Shown piece after piece: positions 36,270 through 43,967 of a stretch of 64,000 nucleotides of DNA. This DNA is from Chlorops oryzae. Taxonomy: Eukaryota > Arthropoda > Insecta > Diptera > Chloropidae. Both the position numbers and the translations under genes were made by a program. Within the stretch, counting starts at the first letter, position 1; each line of letters begins with the position of its first letter. The stretch is from positions 26,181,508 through 26,245,507 of the forward strand of contig CM035808.1 of NCBI GenBank assembly GCA_020466095.1. Reading direction: 5' to 3'. A model generated the notes under the pieces. That model worked only from the letters and a program-made list of their open reading frames with translations, made no database searches and had not been told where the DNA came from.

Positions 36270-36500
36270 GTGCGTGGATTTCAAGGGTGCATGGAGTGCA
36301 CCCACCGAGATGACAATCAGCTAGGAAAGCTGAGTTTATTAATGTGCGTGGATTGCAAGGGTGCATGGAGTGCACCCACCGAGTAGACGATCAGCTAGGA
36401 AAGCTGAGTTTATGGATGTGCGTGGATTGCAAGGGTGCATGGAGTGCACCCACCGAGTAGACGATCAGCTAGGAAAGCTGAGTTTATGGATGTGCATGGA
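36270..36500 (-). repeat. ~74-bp tandem repeat in the LINE 3' region
   Basis: Three and a bit copies of a 73-75-bp unit starting at about 36270, 36343, 36418 and 36492. Each holds the palindrome GGGTGCATGGAGTGCACCC and the words GATCAGCTAGGAAAGCTGAG. They lie just 3' of the reverse transcriptase stop, so they belong to the LINE and not to the host locus. Confidence 0.85.
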
Positions 36501-37647
36501 TTGCACCTGCTGCTGTAGAACGATTTATAATTGCTGGCCGGTCATTTCTTTTCAATCTCGAAGAGAACGATGTGTTCGATAATCCACGGGCAAGTGGATT
36601 TACATGTCTGCGCAATTTGTTGAAGTATTTCTCTTTGATATTGGTGAACTCTGTTTTAACCAGTTCTACGTTGAGCTCTTTATGGATCCGTTCATTCGAA
36701 ACAAACCAAGGAGCTCCTGTTATAGTCCTTAGGATCTTGGACTGTGCTCTTTGCAGGATTTCTATATTCGAAGAGCTGGCATTTCCATACAATTGTAAGC
36801 CATACGTCCATATTGGTTTTATAACTTGGTTGTATAGAAGGATTTTATATTCAAGCTTTAGAGGAGAGCGGCTATTTATTAACCAGTGCAGGCTGTTGGC
36901 TTTAAGCTTCATTTGGGTTCTCTTGGCTTCAATATGCTTACGCCATGTCAGTCTTTTGTCCAAATGAATACCGAGATATGTGACTTCCTCACATTGTGGG
37001 ATGCGTACATTATTAAGGAAAATGTCTGGAGAAGCTTTTCTATTGAGCGTGAAATTAATGTGTTGACATTTAGGCTCATTAATTTTGATTCGCCATTTAG
37101 ATAACCAGCTTTGGATTTCGCTCAAGTGATCTTGGAGCTGAGAAGTTGCGATACTTATGTCCTTGTGCCGACTAAGTACCGCTGTGTCATCAGCAAATGT
37201 TGAAATCAATATTCTATCGTTATTTGGAATATCTACTGTGTATATAAGGTAAAGAAAAGGCCCAACAACACTCCCTTGGGGGACTCCCGCGTTTATTTGA
37301 AAGGTTTTTGTAATAAATGAGTTATGTCTTACTTGAAACGTTCTATGTTTTAAGTATGACTCAAAGATCGCGTGAAAATTGAAGGGAAGTAATCTTCTGA
37401 TTTTGTATAACAGTCCGTCATGCCAAACTTTATCGAACGCTTGTTGCACATCAAGGAATACTGCAGAGCAGTACTCCCGATTTTCATAGGCAAGTCTTAT
37501 TTCATTTGTAATCCGATTTACCTGTTCAATAGTACCGTGTTGTTTTCTAAACCCGAATTGATGTGGAGGGATAATGTTCTGCTCTTGCAGATAAGGTGTT
37601 AATTTAGCTATGAGTAACTTTTCGAATAACTTTGAGAGACAAGGCAT
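36484..37647 (-). pseudogene. LINE reverse transcriptase, C-terminal ~387 residues
   Basis: The open frame starts within the polymerase fingers (MPCLSKLFEKLL) and runs uninterrupted to a stop at 36484. Family motifs seen in order are HQFGFRKQHGT, AVFLDVQQAFDKVWHDGLL, AGVPQGSVVGPFLY, the catalytic FADDT, and YLGIHLDKRLTWRKHI in the thumb. The context is jockey-clade-like. There is no stop or frameshift over nearly 390 codons, so the insertion is young. The N-terminal half and endonuclease are missing, so this copy cannot move by itself. Confidence 0.9.
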
Positions 37648-38139
37648 TAACATCCTTACTTGTTTTTTTTTTTTTTTTTTTGCTCTTCAATTTTGAGGAA
37701 AATGGTTCTGGTAAAATGAAAAAATTATTAATCGAATAAATAAAATACACATTTGATGGTATTGTATTCTTTCTTTTATGTGTACCGATTTTTCTCATGC
37801 AATTCCGGTATTTGTACCGATTTTTGGTAAAAAAAAAAAATTAAAAAAAAAGTTGGTCACATAAGTCATGTCCCAGTGGGACCAAAAGCGCTTGTAAGCA
37901 GCCAGAACGCTATTTTTTAAAACAGTAAGGCGCTTGTCTCTCCTTTCAAATACAAATGATTTTAGCACATATTTGCACATATGCGTTTGCACCAGTTGAA
38001 ACCTAAACTGCAGCGCACATGATTGTTACACAAAAGATGGCGATTTTTTTCTTTTCTTTTGTAGGTAGCGCTTGAAAAATCCAGCTGGGGTGTAAATTCT
38101 TTTTATTTTTGTTCTAAACTCTACGACCTACGAGCTTCG

Positions 38140-38257
38140 AAATGAATTTTTTTGAAGTAAGAAAAGCGGTTTGAATTTCAACTTCGCAGAACTTATTTGC
38201 AAAATGTTGGTAAGAAAAATGTTTGCCCCATAAAATATGCTTTAAATTCATAAAAGT
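38140..38257 (+). repeat. partial copy of the 24987-25231 hAT-like MITE
   Basis: The words GAAAAGCGGTTTGAA, AACTTATTTGCAAAATG and GGTAAGAAAAATGTTTG match the interior of the 245-bp element at 24987-25231. One terminal repeat is lost. Confidence 0.7.
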
Positions 38258-38382
38258 ATGCAAGAGTATGCAAATATATACAGAAATATAATTTTTTTTT
38301 TAAATCTTATCAACCGGTACTCAATTAAAATTTATACCGCCGGTTCCAAACTCGATTCAAGGGTAGAATCCGGTATATATTC

Positions 38383-39217
38383 CAGCAGTTTAAGCCTTAA
38401 GATAGCCCTTCGCCTACCTGACCACTAGAGCGTATTTCAAGCAGAGGTCATGGCCATTAACTACACAGCCAGGTGGCTCATGTGTACATTTTCTCCGACA
38501 GCCAGGCGGCTGTCAAATCCTTTGACGGGGTTGAATCAATATCTAACCTTGTCTTTGAATGCGGGATATCCCTTAACGAGATAGCGGAATATTCCACGGT
38601 ATCGATTTTTTTTTGGTACCGGGACATAGAGACATTGTAGGAAATTGTGAGGCAGACGAACTTGCTAAGATGGAAACATTACATTCGGATATCTCCTTTT
38701 CCAATATCGCGATTCCACTGGCAACTCTTCATAAAAAAAAAAAATACCTCAAGCTAGCGAATAAACTCTGGGTTGCAGAAGACTCATGCTGGGTTACTAG
38801 ATAAACCTGGCCATCGCTGAATAAGGAACGCTCCAGGGATCTAGTAGGACTAAGCAGCGTCTCCATTCACCAGACGGTTTCAATACTCACGAGTCACTGC
38901 CTTTTCGGCAGAAATGCAACAAGGCTGGGTGTCCCAAATGATGACTTTTGTCGCAGCTGTCGCTCGGAAGAGGAGGAAGAATTAATCCTTCACCTCATGT
39001 GTCAATGCCCAGTCCCACCAAAAAGAAGATTGTCCCTAATAGGGTATTCCTTCGTTATCACCCTCATCGGGTTATCTGAAATCAAAGTCCCAGACATCGC
39101 TCGGTTCATCAGGATGTCTAATTAACTTCCCCATTAAATTGTAAGGGGCAAGTCGTGGTATCACAATGGGCCAACCTACCGTGCCTACGTGGGCAAAAAG
39201 CTGCCACAACTACCTAC
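38383..39217 (+). pseudogene. RNase H-type LINE, 3' part with (CTAC)n tail
   Basis: A decayed C-terminus of a non-LTR element. Conceptual pieces in order: VFQAEVMAI and FSDSQAAVKSF (RNase H), WVPGHRDIVGNCEADELAK (the conserved RNase H DE-A block), then CRSCRSEEEEELILHLMCQC, a CCHC-type knuckle, ending SEIKVPDIARFIRMSN before a stop at 39123-39125. Several frameshifts and stops interrupt it. The untranslated end carries GGTATCACAATGGGCC, GTGCCTACGTGG and a (CTAC)n tail at 39197-39217, a tail shared with both SINE families here. The clade is probably LOA/I/R1-like, judged only from having RNase H. Confidence 0.8.
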
Positions 39218-39566
39218 CTACCTACCTTCCTACCAACCATTCCAGTCAATGCAAACAAGATCAGAAAAATCGCTGCCCTGTAAAAATTGCTTTTTGCCCC
39301 TCGATATGCCAACACCCAATGAATTACTCCGTTTAAATAGCAAAAGTTTTTTTTTTTTTTTTATTAAAAATCAACAGTATCCATCATTCGAAGTTCCGAT
39401 CTTGACAGCAATAGAGAAGCATCTCGAGTTCTTGGGAGTTTACATTCGACGGGAATCACATTGAATTAAATTCAATTAAAATTTTAATTAAATTTAATTT
39501 GATTAAAAACTTGCAGAGGATTTTCAAACTGATCTCCCTTAGCGGATGCTTGGAACCTTCGTTTCC

Positions 39567-39686
39567 TTATTGTGTATAAATGTAGTCGAGCTGTGCATCT
39601 CCATTTTTAGGAACGCGACGAGCAGCAAGAGCTAAGGAAGCTAAGGCCAAGACCAACACGGCGCGTAATAAGTGAGATACTCGCAT
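39567..39686 (-). CDS. 39-residue secreted peptide gene (hypothetical)
   Basis: A short single-exon gene. The product opens with a signal peptide, MRVSHLLRAVLVLALASLAL, with likely cleavage at ALA|ARR or LAA|RRV. It leaves a mature peptide of about 18 residues (RRVPKNGDAQLDYIYTQ plus possibly one Ala) with a dibasic N-terminus and an aromatic C-terminus. There is no Cys. A clean core promoter sits just upstream (39711-39739), giving a leader of about 27 bases. The size and layout are those of small inducible secreted peptides such as immune, neuropeptide-like or seminal peptides of flies, but I do not recognise the family. The stop at 39567-39569 is followed by AT-rich DNA. Confidence 0.6.
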   Translation of the reverse strand: MRVSHLLRAVLVLALASLALAARRVPKNGDAQLDYIYTQ

Positions 39687-39710
39687 TTTGAATTTTCTTT
39701 AGCAACTTTC

Positions 39711-39739
39711 ACTGAAAACAAAGCTTAATGCCTTTTATA
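39711..39739 (-). promoter_or_regulatory. core promoter of the 39-residue peptide gene
   Basis: On the minus strand TATAAAAG (39739-39732) is followed by TCAGT (39715-39711), the arthropod initiator. The TATA box begins 26 bases before the presumed start A at 39713, which is the normal spacing. The ATG follows 27 bases downstream of the start. Confidence 0.65.
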
Positions 39740-40047
39740 CTGACTATTTGCGTCAGCTGAAAGTTTTGGGTCTTAACTTTTGAAACCCTTTCGCCATTGT
39801 TATGTTTTATTATAATAATTATTAAAACACATGTTTGATAAGGCTGTTTCTTTGTGTTGTTTTCAAATTATTTCAAATGGAAACACCCAAAATAAAAATA
39901 AATACCTACATTCTTCTAATCTAGAATATTTATCTTCAATTATTTGCTTTTCAAATATTTGCGCACGTTTTGGGCAAATAACAGGTTGGCTGATAAGTCC
40001 CCGGTCTAACAAATAAAAACACATTTTTTTGTCAAAAATCGTTTTTA

Positions 40048-40422
40048 TTATTCAACATAGTTCCCTTCAAGAGCGATACAACGATTATAACGACCTTCCA
40101 ATTTTTTGATACCATTTTGGTAGTACTCCTTCGGTTTTGCCTCAAAATAGGCCTCAGTTTCGGCGATCACCTCTTCAATGCAGCCAAATTTTTTCCCTGC
40201 GAGCATCCTTTTGAGGTCTGAGAACAATAAAAAGTCGCTGGGGGCCAGATCTGGAGAATACGGTGGGTGGGGAAGCAATTCGAAGCCTAATTCATGAATT
40301 TTTGCCATCGTTCTCAATGACTTGTGGCACGGTGCGTTGTCTTGGTGGAACAACACTTTTTTCTTCTTCATATGGGGCCGTTTTGCCGCGATTTCGACCT
40401 TCAAACGCTCCAATAACGACAT
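40048..40422 (-). pseudogene. Himar1-like transposase C-terminal 124 residues
   Basis: Reads LLERLKVEIAAKRPHMKKKK, FHQDNAPCHKS (second catalytic Asp), HPPYSPDLAPSDFLLFSDLK (third catalytic Asp, 34 residues later) and ends RYNRCIALEGNYVE. It is nearly identical to the irritans-subfamily Himar1 protein as I recall it. Residues between the N-terminal piece and this one are missing, and the join is the nested insertion at 40424-41411. Confidence 0.93.
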
Positions 40423-40423
40423 A

Positions 40424-41411
40424 TCGTCGCCTTACTTCCAAAACCTCGTATCTACAAAAATGCTGTTTTTCAGAAAACGAAAAAAACTGATTATCTTACG
40501 TAAATTTCACATTATTAACGATTTTACTCTTTTAAACCATAGCTAGGATATTTACTGAAGACTCTGAACTGAATTTACGGTACGAAGCTCACTAAAGAAG
40601 TAGCACTGGCTGATTTTGTCACTTACGTGTTTTTGGTCCTTTAGAAAATTACAAATGTTGTTACTTACGAGGTTTTGTGCGAACTAAAAAAGACGTGGCT
40701 TAAAGTTTTCATTTCTTTTTAATGTACTTTAAGGCAAATATTTGGAACATAAAAAGAATAAAAATAACAATTTGAACTTAAATTCAATTATTTCAGTGAA
40801 AATATATGAGCACTACAAGAGCTGTATTTCTCTAGATACGCCACTGGTTTCAGCTTAACTATAATTGCAGCCTAAATTTGCTTTGTCGCTTTTGTGTCTC
40901 TGTTTAAACCGGGACATTGAGACAACATAAGTGCATAATTCCCCAGCAGAAAATATCGCACTGAAACCATCAAAGGCTTGCAATGATATTGAGAGTTATT
41001 GAAACTATAAGCTCTTTCGTTTGAAATGGCCTCTTTTTTATTTATTTTTATTTTGTTTCATATTGATAAATTATTGACTTAATTATTGCTAAAGACATTT
41101 CCTACTTGGTTACATTTTATTGTTTAGAGATGTTATATTCTAACCAACAACAAATTTGCCGTTTAAATGACATATGAGCCACTTCAAGTTTATTTATAGA
41201 ACATTATTTTACATATACGAGGTTTTAGAAGGAATTTGAAGGTAAGCTTGCAGATACGAGGTTTTAAAATTTGCGATAATTATTTTTTTTTCATACAAAG
41301 TCACTGAGTTGGAAATGCCATGTGGGGCAAAATGCGTTTCTCTATTTTATAAGCTAAAAAAACCAATTTCATAAAAATGTCAGATACGAGGTTTTGGAAG
41401 TAAGGCGACGA
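40424..41411. mobile_element. ~990-bp TIR element inserted in the mariner
   Basis: Ends CGTCGCCTTACTTCCAAAAC (left, continuing CTCGTATCT) and its reverse complement at 41378-41411. Mariner sequence resumes on both sides: the KGKTINSDYY codons lie at 41411-41445 and MSLLERL ends at 40422, separated only by a duplicated AT/ATAT. The words 'ACGAGGTTTT' recur inside at 40664, 41218 and 41258. No transposase is seen. Confidence 0.8.
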
Positions 41412-41803
41412 TATAATAGTCACTGTTGATGGTTTTTCCCTTCTCAAGATAATTTTCGTGATCAGCGACCCCAATTTAGTCTTAAAACCATCATTTCGTC
41501 TCTGCTCTCGCGAAAGTTTTAAATTCTGTAAACTAGTGTTATCAAGCCAAGTTTTTGCTTCCACTGAATTTTTTCCCTTCAGAAATCAGTATTTTATCAA
41601 AACACGAAATTCCTTTTTTTCCATTTTTTTCACAATAACAAAAGTTGCTTCACAAAAGACGGTCTATCTCACAAACTAATTGACTTACAGACGTCAAATT
41701 TTGACACGAATCATTTGAAGGTTGCCACTATATAAAAATAATATGCATTTAATACTAGCGACGCCTTCTATGTGTCAGACCGGGGACTTATCATCCAACC
41801 TGT

Positions 41804-42253
41804 TACATCCAACAAAACTTCATCATTACATTTTTAAATTTCCATGGTCGAAAATTTGGGTTTTCATTCGAAATCCCACTGTACATTGGGCATAACGGTG
41901 ACAGAGGCGACTGTCGGGAGTCTCAACTTGAAGAGGAAGCAGCTAACGACTTCCCAAAAGATGGGGCTTCGGCAGCTGATGAGCTCTGGTCAGACCTACG
42001 AAGTTGCTGTTAAAACCGTACTCGATGGGCTGGAAGCCACTCCCAATAAAGAAAGGGGAGTCGACAAGGAAATTCGAACCAAAGAAGCAAAAACCTGCAC
42101 CATCCTACGCAGACATATAAGGAAAGGTTAAGGTCGCGATCGTCCCGGCGGTTCATTCCTCAACCCAATTGAGTTTAGAGAAGCACAAGGAATCTGAGCT
42201 CTCTGATCATGCACCGCAAATCCGTACAAAAATATGGAAGGGGGTGAATAATA
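41804..42253. other. unassigned DNA, possible LINE ORF1 fragment
   Basis: A plus-strand frame at 41844-42131 (95 residues, basic, no motif I can name) precedes the reverse transcriptase fragment at 42254 in the same orientation. It could be the upstream part of the same LINE or unrelated sequence. Confidence 0.35.
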
Positions 42254-42722
42254 GTGAACCTCCGATCAACGCACCTTCTAGAAAGTAGCAATGTTAGAAG
42301 CTGTTCAAATCAACCGCCACCGCTCACAGCTGTAATCACTAGGACGCTTCGTGTCTCTTGTCCGTCATTCTTGTTAAAAGGTCTGGAAAAATTGATTGAC
42401 AGCTACGTAAGGAGGTTCATATTAAAGCGCACTCCACTTAATGCGCGTCAATATGCCTACCAGAAAGACAGATCTTCGGACTTTGCGCTGTCGACACTAG
42501 CTAGAAAGATAGAATGCTCCATTTTGAGAAGAAAGCGCTTTCAATAACACAGCCTTTGAGGTCATAACTCGAGCGGTGGATGGCTTTGGCGGTCTGCCGA
42601 TCATAACTAAATCAATCCGATCCATGTAAGGAAGTAGGATAATTAATTCCTGCATTGTGTCACTTCCAAAACAGAGAGTATGTGCCCGCAAAGGGGGAGT
42701 TCTATCTCCTCTTTTATGGTGC
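42254..42722 (+). pseudogene. LINE reverse transcriptase fragment (LOA/R1-like)
   Basis: Pieces in two frames: SFLLKGLEKLIDSYVRR, QYAYQKDRSSDFALSTLARK, then after a frameshift or deletion AFNNTAFEVITRAVDGFGG (end of the DIEGAFNN motif) and KGGVLSPLLW (the PQGG motif). They follow the order of non-LTR polymerase fingers and palm. The element is truncated before the FADD motif and runs into a SINE tail. It may belong to the same LINE family as the RNase H piece at 38383-39217. Confidence 0.7.
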
Positions 42723-42835
42723 TTGGTTGGTTGATTAGTGTGGCTGCCACCAAAGGTGACACACTTTGGCCTCAAATGAGCCCCTTGTGATACCATGAAA
42801 AATGGGAAAGCAAAGAAGAACCGAAACAGAAAAAA
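42718..42835 (-). repeat. SINE family 2, 3' part only
   Basis: On the minus strand it carries TTTTTCTGTTTCGG, GGTATCACAAGGGGCTC, GAGGCCAAAGTGTGTCACC and GGTGGCAGCC, as in the copy at 2486-2677. The tRNA-like head is absent. It directly abuts the reverse transcriptase fragment. Confidence 0.65.
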
Positions 42836-42849
42836 TGTCTTAGGTATAT

Positions 42850-43194
42850 TTTACCGCTATCATCTTAAACTGTTAAATCTCTTCAGAGTAGACCGAAATT
42901 CACTCTCGTAATTGCTTAATTTTCTCAGGAGCATAGCAAATTTTAATTGGGATATTTAAACGTGATGAATGCTTTGTCAATTCGACATTCATTCGAGAAA
43001 CTTAGCGTCGCTCGACAATGCCAAGAGCAACAATAACAGCGAACAACAAAATAATGTGCCCTAAAAAGCAAAAACGAAACTGAGTAATTTCTCAAAAGGG
43101 GCTTTCAGAGCCGTTGCGCTTTTAAACGAAATTTCCGCTTCGGTGGTTTGCAATGCTTGTGCATTTCTTTAGCATTAAAAGCAACATTTCGGTT
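42850..43194 (+). repeat. long direct repeat, copy 2 of 2
   Basis: Matches 33896-34304 in the same order. Relative to copy 1 it lacks about 45 bp near the left and about 35 bp around 42930 and has a short insertion (CAATAACAG). The two copies are about 8.95 kb apart and the intervening DNA is mostly transposons plus the 39-residue peptide gene. Confidence 0.8.
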
Positions 43195-43454
43195 GACGTA
43201 GCACTAAAATGACCTTGAATTCGAAACTGTTTCTTGAAAGCAGTGCTTCCCAGCGTCTGTGTGAATGGGTTAATTCACTCATTTGGCTATGGAAACGCAC
43301 GAAAACGCACTATACAGAAAATACTTTTTTGAAAATGTTTTGCAAAAGACAAAAGGCACATAATGAAAAATTAGAAAAATTGTGCAATTGGTCGTGTTGG
43401 GCAGCACTGCTCATAGCAAATGTGTAAGCAATTAAGGGCCATATTTAACGATTT

Positions 43455-43830
43455 AGCTCAAATTAAGTTGTGATACAGAAAGCCCTTTTTATCTTCGAAA
43501 ATCTATGATAAGCAAGAGTAGGTATAGAGAAAAAAAATTATGGATACAGTGAAAAATGATGGGGGAAAACCGAATGCACAAACATACCGAAAGTACATTC
43601 TCATTATCCTTGAATTTCTGTTGCACAATTTGTAATGTTGTTAGCGGTGGTGGCAGTGGAGGTGGAGGTGGCTGTCCATCGACGTCACCACCTGCTGCTT
43701 CAGCTGCCATCGCTGCTGCTGCTGCAACTGATGTAGATACAGCCGTTGCCGAGACTGAGGCTGATATCGTGGGGACCGTACTGGTTGAATCGCTGCTCAT
43801 TTCGGGAGTTGTACTTCGAAGCGCTTCCAA
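43455..43830 (-). pseudogene. Ocrl: truncated third Ocrl copy (exon 1, intron 1, exon 2/3 scrap)
   Basis: Exon 1 (43588-43830) encodes the same 81-82-residue N-terminus as the full copies ([15 protein letters not shown] ... NENVLS), with one Ala codon fewer in the Ala tract. Intron 1 and the first ten bases of exon 2 (43493-43502) follow unchanged. The sequence then jumps directly to a diverged scrap that matches the first about 45 bases of exon 3 (AAGTTGTGATACAGA on the plus strand, about 43455-43492). The exon 2 to exon 3 DNA (about 320 bp in a full copy) is missing, and everything 3' is lost. It cannot make a phosphatase. It is the leftmost remnant of the tandem array. Confidence 0.85.
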
Positions 43831-43967
43831 AGTTGTTTTCTCGTTTGCTCGTTTTCTATTTTTAGTTTGTATTGTTTGTTTAGAAACGTCATAGGCTGCG
43901 CAGTATTAGCGCTCTGCCGACGTTCCTCATTTTTTAATTGGATTTCGCCAACGGTAGGGTGTCTATG

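Larger units (their letters stand above)
36013..37647 (-). mobile_element. 5'-truncated jockey-like LINE with 13-bp target duplication
   Basis: A non-LTR retrotransposon on the minus strand, ending in a poly(A) tail of about 30 (the T run at 36012-36042). It is flanked by the perfect direct repeat TAACATCCTTACT (36000-36012 and 37648-37660). The 5' part of the element, including any ORF1 and endonuclease, is absent, as expected for truncated reverse transcription. The reverse transcriptase frame and a tandem-repeat 3' region are described separately. The target is the 3' end of a family A repeat. Confidence 0.92.
35155..37663 (+). repeat. dispersed repeat family A, copy 5 (full length), split by a LINE
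   Basis: The best copy in the window: 35155-36012 carries the 5' end TATACCCGACACACTCTGTG, AATGATCAGCGTCACCAGGA, CCGTCCGTCTGTCTGTTTG, CCCGATCGGACCATTTTTAG, both CTAGTACTAGGGTCTGT-type blocks, the GTGGGCGTGGCA blocks and the 3' end CTGACTATAACATCCTTACT. The last bases resume at 37661 after the LINE. A full unit is about 860 bp. Confidence 0.85.
34834..37872. mobile_element. outer TIR element carrying a two-step nested insertion
   Basis: Left end TGTCATGTCTTACGTGACCA and right end, in reverse, GGACATGACTTATGTGACCA are inverted. Repeated GTACCGATTTTT / CCGGTATT words occur at both ends. Only about 320 bp (left) and 210 bp (right) belong to the element itself: family A was inserted at about 35155 and a LINE was inserted into that. 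No transposase is visible. Confidence 0.55.
39981..41803 (-). mobile_element. Himar1-like (irritans) mariner, defective
   Basis: Bounded by inverted terminal repeats ACAGGTTGGCTGATAAGTCC (39981) and, in reverse from 41803, ACAGGTTGGATGATAAGTCC, each continuing CCGGTCT, and flanked by TA on both sides. This is the Himar1-type terminus. Coding parts on the minus strand are an N-terminal piece (from 41624, MEKKEFRVLIKY then a TGA at 41586-41588) and an intact C-terminal piece (40048-40422). Between them lie a foreign filler (about 41450-41550) and a nested inverted-repeat element (40424-41411). The copy cannot encode transposase. Confidence 0.93.

Noticed and set aside
36270..36500. Regular 74-bp repeats that could suggest an array such as CRISPR
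   Set aside because: The genome is eukaryotic, the units are contiguous without unique spacers, and they lie in the 3' region of a LINE with poly(A) tail and target duplication.
43556..43894. Gly/Ala-rich plus-strand frame (also at 50970-51311 and 58278-58619)
   Set aside because: It is the antisense of Ocrl exon 1, whose Ala and Pro tracts make both strands open.
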